Shown: positions 55,611-64,000, numbered from the stretch's first letter. The stretch: DNA of 64,000 nt from Nostoc sp. KVJ20 (GCF_001712795.1 NZ_KV757602.1:16228-80227); one strand, 5' to 3'. The notes: generated by a model not told the origin, from the letters alone. Numbers and translations: made by a program.

Positions 55611-56757
55611 TAAACGTCATTTCAATTTAATATTTCCGAATATATTTGGTTTTAAGGGAGGTATCCAAGTTTACTCAACATTTTTGTTGAAAGCTTTACA
55701 AGATGTGTATCCTGATGCTGAGTATGATGTGCTTCTCAAGTATGACAAGCACAATTCAACACAGCCGCAAGACTTGCAATTTTTACCTTCAACAAGATTT
55801 CATTATTTTGGCTCTTTCCCAAGATTATTACAAACCATTTTATTTGCCACAAACATAATTGTTTTGGCTATTTTTAAACGTCCTACTATAGTCATATCAA
55901 CTCATGTTAACTATGCCGTTGCTTGTTATGTTCTAAAACTTTTGACTGGGATTCCTTACTGGGTAGTTGCTCATGGATTAGAAGTTTGGGATATTGAAAA
56001 TAATGCTACAAGGTTAGCATTACAAAAAGCAGATAAAATTATTAGTGTTAGTAATTACACTCGCCAGCGCTTGCTGAAATATGATGATATTGATCCAGAT
56101 AAAGTAGTCATTTTACCTAATACGTTTGATGCTAGTCAATTTAAAATAAATCCTAAACCAACCTACTTACTCAAACGATATAATTTAACGGATGAGCAAC
56201 CTGTAATTCTAACAGTAACGCGAATGGGAAGTATGGCAAAATATAAGGGTTATGACCAAATCCTTCATGCTTTGGTTAAAATCCGTTTTTATGTGCCTAA
56301 TGTTCACTTTATTCTTGTAGGTAAAGGAGATGATTTACCTCGAATTAATGCTTTAGTGTCCAACTTAAATCTACAAGATTGTGTCACTATTCCAGGGTTT
56401 GTACCAGATGAAGAATTATGCGCTCATTACAATCTCTGCGATGTTTTTGCTTTGCCTAGTAAAGGGGAAGGATTTGGTATTGTTTATCTAGAAGCTTTAG
56501 CTTGTGGTAAACCTGTGTTGGCGGGTAATCAAGATGGTTCTATAGACCCTTTGGCTGAAGGAAAATTGGGATGTTTAGTTGATCCTGATAACGTAGAAGA
56601 AATTGCCCATAATCTAATTCAAATTCTGCAAGGAACTTGCTCTAATCCAGTAATTTACCAACCAGAATACTTGCAACAAAAAACTATTGAATCTTATGAT
56701 TTTAGCAATTTTCGTGCGATGTTAACAAAGTTAGTTGTAGATATTAGTGCAAATTAA
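55588..56757 (+). CDS. Family 4 glycosyltransferase
   Basis: About 389 residues from ATG 55588; the frame opens at 55483, but that part lies inside the upstream gene. GT-B fold: FKGGIQVYSTFLLKAL, VVAHGLEVWDI, ISVSNYTRQRLLKY, VILPNTFDASQF, VTRMGSMAKYKGYDQILHAL and the ExxxxxxxE loop in PSKGEGFGIVYLEALACGKPVLAGNQDGS. Overlap with the O-antigen ligase-like gene (23 bases) shows co-translation; together they probably build an extracellular polysaccharide. Sugar and acceptor unknown. Confidence 0.9.
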   Translation: MFKKPAIDKRHFNLIFPNIFGFKGGIQVYSTFLLKALQDVYPDAEYDVLLKYDKHNSTQPQDLQFLPSTRFHYFGSFPRLLQTILFATNIIVLAIFKRPTIVISTHVNYAVACYVLKLLTGIPYWVVAHGLEVWDIENNATRLALQKADKIISVSNYTRQRLLKYDDIDPDKVVILPNTFDASQFKINPKPTYLLKRYNLTDEQPVILTVTRMGSMAKYKGYDQILHALVKIRFYVPNVHFILVGKGDDLPRINALVSNLNLQDCVTIPGFVPDEELCAHYNLCDVFALPSKGEGFGIVYLEALACGKPVLAGNQDGSIDPLAEGKLGCLVDPDNVEEIAHNLIQILQGTCSNPVIYQPEYLQQKTIESYDFSNFRAMLTKLVVDISAN

Positions 56758-56775
56758 AATAAATATTTTGGAAAA

Positions 56776-56967
56776 ATGGACGATTCAGTATTCGTTATAT
56801 TTCTTGCTTTTGGGTGTATTTGGATTTTGATGGGAGTTGTCGGTTGGATTGCATTTTTGAAATCTGAGGGTGAGGAAATTAAGTTTGGTAAGTGGGGACT
56901 TATAGTTGCTATTCCAATCCTAATACCAATAATTTTTTCTCTAATTATTGGTATATTTTATCACTAG
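56776..56967 (+). CDS. Small two-helix membrane protein, unknown
   Basis: 63 residues. Two hydrophobic helices (FVIFLAFGCIWILMGVVGWIAF; LIVAIPILIPIIFSLIIGIF) joined by a charged loop (KSEGEEIKFGK). It starts 18 bases after the GT4 stop with TTGGAA before ATG 56776, so it may belong to that operon. No family recognised. Confidence 0.55.
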   Translation: MDDSVFVIFLAFGCIWILMGVVGWIAFLKSEGEEIKFGKWGLIVAIPILIPIIFSLIIGIFYH

Positions 56968-57052
56968 TAAAAATGATGTAATGTTTCCAATATTTTTCGG
57001 TTAAGGGGGAAAGGGGAAGGGTTTGAATTTACTTTCCCTCCTTACCCGTCGG

Positions 57053-57178
57053 GCACATTCACATAAAGTCTTTGAAGGGTTAGTTGAATGGGTTAAAAAT
57101 TCCGTGGGTTGGCATTATGGCTTTAAACTACATTTGATTATTAACGACAGAGGAGACTTATTTGCTTTTAAGCTCACT
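57053..57178 (+). pseudogene. IS982-type transposase fragment
   Basis: The frame reads HSHKVFEGLVEWVKNSVGWH, then YGFKLHLIINDRGDLFAFKL, the central strand of IS982-family DDE transposases (usually ...GKTSMGWFYGFKLHLVIND.GELLAF.LTPGN). About 42 codons remain; the ends run into unrelated sequence. No inverted ends seen. A clear insertion-sequence relic. Confidence 0.75.
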
Positions 57179-57493
57179 CTTGCCTACGCTACCTCCTGCA
57201 CTTTTTTAGTTCCATCGAACTCACGTTAATTTACGAACTGGCTCAGGCTAAACCTTAGAATAATTTAAACATCTTCTCATCAGGAAATGAAATTAAAATT
57301 GGGGAATAAGGTCATTGTCTTCGATACACTCTCCAAAGACAAGAATAAAAATAGCGATTGATAAGGCTTTTTGTTGTTGATGAAACTTTCATTAGTAGTT
57401 TGGGAATAATAAATCGTGCCTGAGAAAATTTTTAAATAAATCTCAGCGCATTAGGTGTGTTTTCTCATCGGCAATTCCAGGAGCAAATTGTTA

Positions 57494-58285
57494 ATGAAAG
57501 TAAGTTCATCAGGGATTAAGCTAGGTTGTGCAATTGTTAGCAGCACTTGTTTAGCAGCAATGACGATCGCTTTAAGTGGAGCAAGTGCAATTGCTGCTCA
57601 ATTCATCACAATTCAAAGCACTGGTACATTATCAGGAACTATCGAACTTCCCAGAAACAATCCCAATTTCAATCAAAGTACTACTCGGATTGATACGGAT
57701 GACACTGGAACTTATTACCGGAACTTAGGAACTAATAATAATCCTATTTATGTTCCTGTATACGAGTCAGACTATTTAAAGGTAGAAACACGCTCTGATG
57801 GAAGTCTGCATTACTTTGTTGACTTTAAAGGTATTCCAATTGTCTCCTTTGATGGTGTTCTCACATCGCCGGTTCTTTCTGGTGGTCAGTTGACTGCTTT
57901 TCTTTACCAGGGACAATTACCAGGAACCACATTTCAAGGAGTGGTTCAGGATGAATTTAATCTTACAAAAGCCTTCTACACTGGTACTGTCATCGACCCA
58001 GACACCGGAAAACAGTATCAAGGCACTTTTGAAGTCAGTGGATATGGAGTGCGATATAGCGATCGCAATGGTAGTTCAACTCCCACAGTCTTTGATTTCC
58101 AGTCTGATATCCCAGGTTTGCCCAGTGTAACATCCTTGACCATCACTAACGCTACCTTGGCAAGTTTAAGAATCAAAGTACCTATCGATGAAACTTCTAT
58201 CCCAGAACCCGCTAGCATTCTCGGAACCCTAATGGTAGCTGGTTTTGGTATTGTTTTGAAAGCGAAGAAAAGACAACTCTCCTAA
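57494..58285 (+). CDS. PEP-CTERM sorting-domain protein
   Basis: 263 residues from ATG 57494 (AGGAG about ten bases upstream; the frame opens at 57455). Signal peptide ending near SAIAA, a beta-rich body (TIQSTGTLSGTIELP...), and a C-terminal SIPEPASILGTLMVAGFGIVLKAKKRQ, the PEP motif, helix and basic tail recognised by exosortase. So it is exported and processed at the cell surface, often linked to polysaccharide. Neighbouring glycan genes fit. The body is not otherwise recognised. Confidence 0.88.
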   Translation: MKVSSSGIKLGCAIVSSTCLAAMTIALSGASAIAAQFITIQSTGTLSGTIELPRNNPNFNQSTTRIDTDDTGTYYRNLGTNNNPIYVPVYESDYLKVETRSDGSLHYFVDFKGIPIVSFDGVLTSPVLSGGQLTAFLYQGQLPGTTFQGVVQDEFNLTKAFYTGTVIDPDTGKQYQGTFEVSGYGVRYSDRNGSSTPTVFDFQSDIPGLPSVTSLTITNATLASLRIKVPIDETSIPEPASILGTLMVAGFGIVLKAKKRQLS

Positions 58286-58470
58286 GCTCGACTTTATCGA
58301 GGAAGGCAGGAGGCAGAGGGCAGGAGGCAGGAGGAAAACTGCCCGACGCTCGCGGACTCGCTAACGCTGCGCTATCCTGCCTCCTTCAACCATTTTCCCT
58401 TTCGGGTCATCACGAGGTCAGGCGATCGCTAAAAAATGCAGTTTTTCTGCATACATAACATTTAAATAAA

Positions 58471-58503
58471 AAACTCCATCCCACTCTTGGGATGGAGTTT
58501 TCC
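58471..58503 (+). terminator. Hairpin terminator, AAACTCCATCCC type
   Basis: AAACTCCATCCC (58471-58482) pairs with GGGATGGAGTTT (58489-58500), loop ACTCTT, then TT. It is about 190 bases past the PEP-CTERM stop. Related GGGATGGAGTTTCC sequence follows shc at about 9143. Confidence 0.6.
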
Positions 58504-58521
58504 ATCGCTTTCATGAATTAG

Positions 58522-58551
58522 AGTAGTGGCGTATTGCAATACACCACTACT
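58522..58551. repeat. Long hairpin AGTAGTGG-GTATTG / CAATAC-CCACTACT
   Basis: 14-bp arms with one mismatch and almost no loop, followed by TTTT on the plus strand. It may serve as a second terminator, or belong to the 50-aa gene on the minus strand. Confidence 0.7.
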
Positions 58552-58696
58552 TTTGAATAAAGGGGTTTAAGTAAGTAGCTCAATCTACAATTTAGTGGTT
58601 TTCAATTATATGGTTTGCCTGAATTCCCCGGTAATTAACCTCGTCTGAAATTCTGAATTTTGACTACTGTATTCTTTTTGAACGCGGTATCAGCAC

Positions 58697-58849
58697 CTAC
58701 CAAGTATCGGCTGTACGCTTATCATAAGGCTCACCTGTAAAAGGTTGTACGCCAATAACAGGATAAGCATCATCCGTAGGGCCAAAAATCCGCATTGCAG
58801 CTTCAGAAATATACTGGGTGATGTTAGCAATGATTTGGGAAATAGCCAT
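58697..58849 (-). CDS. 50-residue conserved-looking small protein
   Basis: Read from ATG 58849 to TAG 58697 on the minus strand: MAISQIIANITQYISEAAMR, then IFGPTDDAYPVIGVQPFTG and a tail EPYDKRTADTW. AAGGAG sits about ten bases upstream, a good ribosome-binding site. Amphipathic N-terminal helix, no membrane segment, Pro/Gly-rich end. Codon use looks like neighbouring genes. Too short for ordinary gene calling. I do not recognise the family, though the regular composition suggests a real cyanobacterial small protein. Divergent to the NAD operon over about 450 bases. Confidence 0.7.
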   Translation of the reverse strand: MAISQIIANITQYISEAAMRIFGPTDDAYPVIGVQPFTGEPYDKRTADTW

Positions 58850-59240
58850 AATATTTGGACTCCTTATTTTTGAGTCGCTTTAATTGTGCTACCTCTACTT
58901 TAATACTGATATTTAAGGCTGGCTCTAATTCTCAATATATTGACAATATATGCAATGTTTATTCAGATAACTTCGCAATACTTTAGCTGGTCAAAAAATC
59001 AAACTTTTCTCACTAATTCTAATTGTAACATAGTTATTTTTTCAACCCCAGTCTGGAAAAGAGGCTGGTAAATAAACTTTCTCTTAAAGGATATTGTTTC
59101 TTTTCATTAGCCGCCCTGTCAGATTAACATTATTGCTAGCTTTTACTATTAAAAAATATTAAGTATTTTATAAAGTTAGTATTAATTTGCCTATCCATCT
59201 ACTGATATACGGCAACCTCTGAAAATATACTTGCCAGGAG
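58850..59240. other. Spacer between the small gene and the NAD operon
   Basis: AT-rich; GAGTCGCTTTAATTG and GGCTGGCTCTAA words; no repeats or genes. The small-gene promoter must lie at its left end. Confidence 0.4.
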
Positions 59241-59273
59241 TTGACATTATTTATGGTAAATATTACCATAAAT
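59241..59273 (+). promoter_or_regulatory. NrtR operator overlapping the pncB promoter
   Basis: ATTTATGGTAA-ATA-TTACCATAAAT (59249-59273) is a perfect 11-bp inverted repeat. It sits directly after a perfect -35 TTGACA (59241-59246) and covers the 17-base spacer and the weak -10 TACCAT (59264-59269). NrtR boxes in bacteria have a similar GGTA...TACC look. The operon downstream encodes NrtR itself, so this is very likely its autoregulated operator. Confidence 0.82.
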
Positions 59274-59303
59274 AAAAGAAGCATCTTGTAAGGAAGCTCT
59301 TGC

Positions 59304-60719
59304 ATGACCACTTTGCCAGATTTGGGCTATGTACATAAACAGCAAAGCCAGCAGAATCAGGAATTAAACCTGTCTGCGGATGACTACAGCTTACTGACAG
59401 ACCTTTACCAGTTGACGATGGCAGCTTGTTACACAGGTGAAGGTATAGAACAACGACGGGCAAGCTTTGAATTGTCTGTCAGGCGATTGCCAGAGGGTTT
59501 TGGTTATTTGATTGCAATGGGGCTGATGCAAGCATTGGAATATTTAGCCAAAATCCGCTTTAGTTCCGCGCAAATTGCCGCATTACAAGCAACAGGAATT
59601 TTTGCTCAAGCTGGCGATCGCTTTTGGTCACTTTTAGCTGAGGGAAAGTTCACGGGTGATGTTTGGGCAGTACCAGAAGGGACGGCTGTGTTTGCCAATC
59701 AACCACTGTTGCGAGTGGAAGCACCTCTTTGGCAAGCCCAACTAGTGGAAACTTACCTCCTGAATACAATTAATTACCAGACTTTGATTGCTACAAAAGC
59801 AGCCCGGTTGCGGGACGTAGCGGGGGAAAAAGCAACACTTTTAGAATTTGGGACAAGACGAGCATTTAGTCCTCAAGGGTCTTTATGGGCGGCGCGGGCG
59901 GCCTTGGCAGGTGGATTAGATTCCACCTCCAATGTGTTAGCAGCGCTACAACTAGGACAACAGCCAAGTGGTACTATGGCACACGCCTTAGTGATGGCGT
60001 TATCAGCAATAGAAGGCACTGAAGAACAAGCTTTTAGTGCATTTCATCGATATTTTCCGGGTGCGCCATTGTTGATTGATACTTACGATACCGTTGCTGC
60101 CGCCCAGCGCTTGTCCGAAAAAGTAAATTCCGGGGAAATGCAATTAACAGGAGTGAGACTGGACTCAGGAGATTTAGTTACCTTATCAAAACAGGTGCGA
60201 TCGCTCCTTCCCGGTGTGCCAATTTTTGCCAGTGGTGACTTGGATGAGTGGGAAATTGCCAGATTAAAAGCAGCTGGGGCTGAAATTGATGGTTACGGAC
60301 TGGGAACACGACTAGTTACAGGTTCGCCCGTAAACGGAGTTTATAAACTTGTAGACATTGATGGCATCCCAGTAATGAAGGAGTCGAGTGGTAAGGTTAC
60401 TTATCCAGGGCGCAAGCAGATTTTTCGCTCGTTTACGGGAGGTAAAGTAAAAGCAGACAGGTTAGGACTTTTAAGTGAAAGTCCTCTAGAAGAAGAACCT
60501 TTGTTGCAGTTAGTAGTGCAAGAAGGTGAACGGTTGCAGCCGTTGGAGTCGTTGGCAACAATTCGTCACCGTACCGCCGCCTCAGTTGCTAGTTTGCCAC
60601 AGGAAACACGGCGTTTGGATCATCCTGTGGGGGTGCAAGTGGAAATTTCTGCCGCACTGCAACAGTTGACTGAGGAGACTAAGAAACGAACCGCAGAGGC
60701 ACAGAGAACACATAAATAA
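59304..60719 (+). CDS. pncB: Nicotinate phosphoribosyltransferase
   Basis: 471 residues. Makes nicotinate mononucleotide from nicotinate and PRPP. Visible: LLTDLYQLTMAACY, EAPLWQAQLVETYLLNTINYQTLIATKAARL, FGTRRAFSPQG, GTMAHALVMAL, RLDSGDL and GYGLGTRLVTG. Start ATG 59304 with AAGGAAG upstream. The last 13 residues (KKRTAEAQRTHK) come from a spacer repeat (AACGAACCGCAGAGGC) and are not family sequence. First gene of the operon; nadD follows after an 80-base repeat spacer. Confidence 0.94.
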   Translation: MTTLPDLGYVHKQQSQQNQELNLSADDYSLLTDLYQLTMAACYTGEGIEQRRASFELSVRRLPEGFGYLIAMGLMQALEYLAKIRFSSAQIAALQATGIFAQAGDRFWSLLAEGKFTGDVWAVPEGTAVFANQPLLRVEAPLWQAQLVETYLLNTINYQTLIATKAARLRDVAGEKATLLEFGTRRAFSPQGSLWAARAALAGGLDSTSNVLAALQLGQQPSGTMAHALVMALSAIEGTEEQAFSAFHRYFPGAPLLIDTYDTVAAAQRLSEKVNSGEMQLTGVRLDSGDLVTLSKQVRSLLPGVPIFASGDLDEWEIARLKAAGAEIDGYGLGTRLVTGSPVNGVYKLVDIDGIPVMKESSGKVTYPGRKQIFRSFTGGKVKADRLGLLSESPLEEEPLLQLVVQEGERLQPLESLATIRHRTAASVASLPQETRRLDHPVGVQVEISAALQQLTEETKKRTAEAQRTHK

Positions 60720-60746
60720 AAGTACTCTTTACAGTCTGTCTTAATT

Positions 60747-60797
60747 ACGAATTACGAACTACGTTAGCGAAGCGGGGCGAAGCCCATTACGAATTAC
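60747..60797. repeat. ATTACGA heptads with GCGAAGCGGGGCGAAGCCC
   Basis: ATTACGA/ACTACG units surround a palindromic GCGGGGCGAAGCCC between pncB and nadD. It does not seem to break the operon. Confidence 0.75.
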
Positions 60798-60798
60798 T

Positions 60799-61398
60799 AT
60801 GAGAGTTGCTTTGTTTGGAACGAGTGCCGATCCACCAACTGCGGGACATCAAAAAATTCTGAGTTGGTTGTCTGAGCGTTATGATTGGGTAGCAGTTTGG
60901 GCAGCGGATAATCCATTTAAGTCCCATCAAACACCCTTAGAACATCGGGCGGCAATGTTGCGATTGTTGATTGCGGATATAGACGCGCCACGGCACAATG
61001 TTGCTTTGGAACAAGAATTGAGTAGCTTTAGAACACTGGAAACAGTGGAAAAAGCGAAGCTTATTTGGGGTGAAGACACTGAATTGACGTTGATTATTGG
61101 TTCAGATTTACTGAGTCAGCTACCACGTTGGTATCGCATTGAAGATTTGTTACAGGAAGTGCAACTACTGATTGTACCGCGACCCGGATATGCAATAGAT
61201 GAATCTAGTTCAGAGGTAGTGCAAAAGCTGGGAGGGAAGATTGCGATCGCTAGTCTGATCGGTCTAAATGTTTCCTCAACAGCGTACCGCGAACATGGAG
61301 ATCCCCAAGCCCTCACAGCCCCTGTAGTTGCCTATATTAATCAAGAGCATTTGTACGAATGCCAGGACGTTCACAAAAAAAGATACCAACTCCGTTAA
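60799..61398 (+). CDS. nadD: Nicotinate-nucleotide adenylyltransferase
   Basis: 199 residues. Adenylates nicotinate mononucleotide to deamido-NAD. HxGH-class start VALFGTSADPPTAGHQKILSWL, ELTLIIGSDLLSQLPRWYRI and a C-terminal NVSSTAYR (ISSTxIR-like). Start ATG 60799. Its last 40 bases overlap nrtR, in line with one transcript. Confidence 0.92.
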   Translation: MRVALFGTSADPPTAGHQKILSWLSERYDWVAVWAADNPFKSHQTPLEHRAAMLRLLIADIDAPRHNVALEQELSSFRTLETVEKAKLIWGEDTELTLIIGSDLLSQLPRWYRIEDLLQEVQLLIVPRPGYAIDESSSEVVQKLGGKIAIASLIGLNVSSTAYREHGDPQALTAPVVAYINQEHLYECQDVHKKRYQLR

Positions 61399-62105
61399 AC
61401 CAACAACCTTTGGCCGATTTCAAGGTTGGTGTTGATAATGTAATTTTTTCTGTAGATACTGCCCAAAATCGGCTGTTAGTTCTACTAGTAATGCGACAGC
61501 AAGAACCATTTTTAAATCATTGGAGTCTTCCTGGTACTTTAGTGCGTCCAGGAGAGTCTTTAGAAGATGCTGCTTATCGCATTATGGCGGAGAAAATTAA
61601 GGTCAACAATCTCTATTTAGAACAACTGTATACCTTTGGCGGGCCGAATCGCGATCCACGGGAAGCAACTGATAGTTATGGTGTGCGTTATTTATCAGTT
61701 AGTTACTTTGCTCTAGTGCGATTTGAAGAAGCCGAATTGATTGCCGATCGCATGACTGGCATCGCTTGGTATCCGGTAAAACAAGTGCCGCAATTAGCTT
61801 TTGACCATAACGAAATTCTGGCTTATGGACATAGGCGGTTACGAAATAAATTAGAGTATAGCCCAGTGGCTTTTGAAGTCTTGCCAGAAATGTTCACCTT
61901 GAATGATTTATATCAGTTATACGCCACAGTTTTAGGTGATAACTTTTCCGATTATTCTAATTTTCGAGCGCGTCTACTCAAGTTAGGTTTTTTATGCGAT
62001 ACCGGAATTAAGGTATCACGGGGTGCTGGTCGTCCAGCTAGTTTGTATAAGTTTGACGCCGAAGCTTTTGCCCCTCTAAAAGATAAACCCTTGGTGTTTA
62101 TTTAA
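61359..62105 (+). CDS. nrtR: NrtR, Nudix-related transcriptional regulator of NAD synthesis
   Basis: 248 residues. N-terminal Nudix fold (about 20-160) with a degenerate Nudix box: PGTLVRPGESLEDAAYRIMAEKIKV, where REUxEE has become RIMAEK, so hydrolysis is unlikely, as in known NrtR repressors that bind ADP-ribose. C-terminal winged helix (about 170-245: EMFTLNDLYQLYATVLGDNFSDYSNFRARLLKLGFL...RGAGRPASLYKF). It overlaps nadD by 40 bases. It probably represses the operon through the palindrome at 59249. Confidence 0.9.
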   Translation: MPGRSQKKIPTPLNQQPLADFKVGVDNVIFSVDTAQNRLLVLLVMRQQEPFLNHWSLPGTLVRPGESLEDAAYRIMAEKIKVNNLYLEQLYTFGGPNRDPREATDSYGVRYLSVSYFALVRFEEAELIADRMTGIAWYPVKQVPQLAFDHNEILAYGHRRLRNKLEYSPVAFEVLPEMFTLNDLYQLYATVLGDNFSDYSNFRARLLKLGFLCDTGIKVSRGAGRPASLYKFDAEAFAPLKDKPLVFI

Positions 62106-62154
62106 TCAATCACTTTTCAGAGTCAAAAGTCCTGAGTAACCTATTTTGACCCTT

Positions 62155-62196
62155 GACAAATGACAAATGACAAATGACCAATTACAAATGACAAAT
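62155..62196. repeat. ATGACAA heptad repeat before nadE
   Basis: Five to six AATGACA/CAAATGAC units end just upstream of ATG 62200 and would add 11 codons to the frame. The same words precede pyrF-pyrE at 16990-17015. Confidence 0.85.
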
Positions 62197-62199
62197 AAA

Positions 62200-63948
62200 A
62201 TGAAGATTGCGATCGCTCAAATTAATCCGACAATCGGTGATTTGCTTTTAAATGCCCAAAAAATACTGGAGGCGGCACAACGCGCAGCATCTAGCGGTGC
62301 GCGTTTGTTGTTGACACCGGAACTTTCTTTATGTGGCTATCCACCAAGGGATTTATTACTAAATCCTAGTTTTGTGGAAGCAATGGGTATCACTTTACAA
62401 AACTTGGCCCAGGATTTACCACCAAATTTAGCTGTGTTGGTAGGAACTGTTGAACCGAATATCAAGGCACATATTAGTGGTGGTAAAACTTTATTTAACA
62501 GCATAGCTCTGTTAGAAAATGGCAAGGTAAAGCAAATTTTTCACAAGCGACTTTTGCCTACTTACGATGTATTTGATGAACGTCGCTATTTTGAACCAGG
62601 TTTGGAAGCTAATTATTTCACTCTAGATAATATTCATATTGGCGTAACTATTTGTGAAGATTTGTGGAATGATGAGGAATTTTGGGGCAAACGTAGTTAT
62701 ACAGTGAATCCGATTGCTGACTTAGCAATTCTGGGTGTAGATTTGATTGTAAATTTGTCTGCTTCCCCCTACACAGTCGGCAAGCAAGAGTTTCGCGAAA
62801 CAATGCTGAGGCATAGTGCAGTACGTTTTCAACAACCGTTTATTTATGCTAATCAGGTTGGCGGAAATGATGACCTAATTTTTGATGGACGTAGTTTTGC
62901 TTTGAATCGTCAAGGTGACATTATATCTCGCGCCCGTGGGTTTGACACCGATTTATTAGTAGTTGAATTTGATGAAACACAACGGGATTTGCAACTGGGT
63001 TCTGTAGAACCGATGTATGAATCGGAAGATGAAGAAATTTGGCAAGCTTTGGTTTTAGGAGTGCGAGATTATGCTCGTAAGTGTCGCTTTTCTAAAGTAG
63101 TGTTGGGTTTAAGTGGCGGGATTGACTCTGCCATAGTCGCTGCGATCGCTACAGCTGCACTTGGTAAAGAAAATGTCCTCGGTGTTCTCATGCCCTCCCC
63201 TTACAGTTCGGAGCATTCCATCAGCGATGCTTTGGCATTAGCGGAAAATTTGGGAATTAAGACTAATCTTTTACCAATTGGCGAGTTAATGCAAGGCTTT
63301 GATCAAACATTAGGCGATTTGTTTGCGGGTACTGAGTTTGGACTGGCAGAGGAAAATATACAATCCCGGATTCGGGGTAATTTATTAATGGCGATCGCTA
63401 ATAAATTTGGCTATCTGCTTTTATCTACCGGTAACAAGTCAGAAATGGCTGTGGGTTACTGTACTCTCTACGGCGATATGAATGGCGGGTTAGCAGTGAT
63501 TGCAGATGTTCCTAAAACCCGTGTGTATTCACTTTGTCATTGGTTAAATCGCCATAATGAAATCATCCCGCAAAACGTCTTGACTAAAGCACCCAGCGCC
63601 GAACTCAAACCAGGACAAGTTGATCAAGACTCTCTACCGCCTTACGAAATTTTGGACGATATTTTGCAACGCCTGATTCACAACCACCAATCAGCAGCGC
63701 AAATTGTTGCAGCCGGTCACGATTCGGTAATTGTAGATAGAGTAATCCAAATGGTGGCGCGGGCTGAATTTAAACGGCGACAAGCACCCCCCGGATTGAA
63801 AATCACCGATCGCGCCTTCGGAACTGGTTGGCGAATGCCAATTGCTAGTAACTGGGTTGGTGTCAAAAACGCTTACCAGATTAAAAGCATAGCTACACCT
63901 ACCTTAGTTTGTTGGGATGGACAAGGTGCTCATCCGCAAATCAAATAA
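62200..63948 (+). CDS. nadE: Glutamine-dependent NAD synthetase
   Basis: 582 residues from ATG 62200; an earlier in-frame ATG at 62167 lies in heptad repeats. Last step of NAD synthesis. N-terminal glutaminase (CN-hydrolase) with E41 in TPELSLCGYPPRD, K116 in FHKRLLP and C152 in GVTICEDLW. C-terminal synthetase with the ATP loop LGLSGGIDSAI, STGNKSEMAVGYCTLYGDMNGG and KAPSAELKPGQVDQDSLPPYE. Last gene of the operon; 94 bases after nrtR. Confidence 0.96.
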   Translation: MKIAIAQINPTIGDLLLNAQKILEAAQRAASSGARLLLTPELSLCGYPPRDLLLNPSFVEAMGITLQNLAQDLPPNLAVLVGTVEPNIKAHISGGKTLFNSIALLENGKVKQIFHKRLLPTYDVFDERRYFEPGLEANYFTLDNIHIGVTICEDLWNDEEFWGKRSYTVNPIADLAILGVDLIVNLSASPYTVGKQEFRETMLRHSAVRFQQPFIYANQVGGNDDLIFDGRSFALNRQGDIISRARGFDTDLLVVEFDETQRDLQLGSVEPMYESEDEEIWQALVLGVRDYARKCRFSKVVLGLSGGIDSAIVAAIATAALGKENVLGVLMPSPYSSEHSISDALALAENLGIKTNLLPIGELMQGFDQTLGDLFAGTEFGLAEENIQSRIRGNLLMAIANKFGYLLLSTGNKSEMAVGYCTLYGDMNGGLAVIADVPKTRVYSLCHWLNRHNEIIPQNVLTKAPSAELKPGQVDQDSLPPYEILDDILQRLIHNHQSAAQIVAAGHDSVIVDRVIQMVARAEFKRRQAPPGLKITDRAFGTGWRMPIASNWVGVKNAYQIKSIATPTLVCWDGQGAHPQIK

Positions 63949-64000
63949 TTTTTGTGGTGTATCTAATAGTAATGCCATTTCACTTTAATAATGATACAAA

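Overview
The window looks like chromosome from a filamentous, probably heterocyst-forming (Nostoc/Anabaena-like) cyanobacterium. This is inferred from frequent HIP1 palindromes (GCGATCGC), abundant heptanucleotide tandem repeats (STRRs) and small palindromic elements, moderate-to-low G+C, and cyanobacterium-typical genes: squalene-hopene cyclase with an HpnB-like glycosyltransferase, a fused OMP decarboxylase/orotate phosphoribosyltransferase, cyanobacterial DUF families, a PEP-CTERM protein and an EGY-like site-2 protease. I found no rRNA, tRNA, CRISPR array or complete prophage. Most genes are housekeeping or regulatory and sit singly or in short operons separated by repeat-rich spacers.

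Layout. 1-5.5 kb: end of an M16 peptidase, a secreted double peptidoglycan-binding protein, a MITE, a solo TnpB, a holin-like membrane protein and a CbiG/CobE-like cobalamin protein. 5.7-9.0 kb: divergent hpnB-like and shc genes for hopanoid synthesis. 9.2-15.2 kb: signalling and surface genes, namely an AAA-GGDEF fusion, a PAS histidine-kinase homologue that has lost its phospho-acceptor histidine, and a PRC-barrel/small membrane protein pair. 15.7-19.7 kb: acetyltransferase, cytochrome b, pyrimidine fusion enzyme, AI-2E-type permease. 19.9-25.3 kb: three minus-strand genes, a pentapeptide-RTX protein, a glycosyltransferase fused to a parvulin-like prolyl isomerase, and a pure RTX protein. 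A gene-free stretch of about 2.2 kb follows, then clpC (27.6-30.0 kb).

30.4-41.6 kb: DUF3288 protein, a histidine-kinase fragment, an Mla-like MCE/ATPase pair, threonine aldolase, an SNase-like protein with altered active site, nested MITEs, DAHP synthase, a GH13 branching-type enzyme, a DUF1823 protein, an esterase with an apparent CTG start and a DUF2555-like protein. 41.7-51.4 kb: coaBC overlapping a lipoate/octanoate ligase-family gene, a RemA-like/SPL-like pair, the site-2 protease, a lipoprotein-like pilin relative, a GHL10 hydrolase and a PPC-domain protein. 51.9-58.3 kb: zinc-ribbon/kinase/WD40 protein, O-antigen ligase-like and GT4 genes, a transposase relic and a PEP-CTERM protein. 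58.7-63.9 kb: a 50-aa gene and the NAD operon pncB-nadD-nrtR-nadE behind a clear NrtR-type operator/promoter.

Most notable: at least three MITE-like elements with 11-12 bp direct repeats at their ends, one nested inside another; the histidine-less kinase; the glycosyltransferase-parvulin fusion beside RTX proteins; the autoregulated NAD operon; the unusual TnpB; and several gene relics (GGDEF, histidine kinase, IS982) missed by long-ORF calling. All family names come from recognising motifs by eye; no database search was run.
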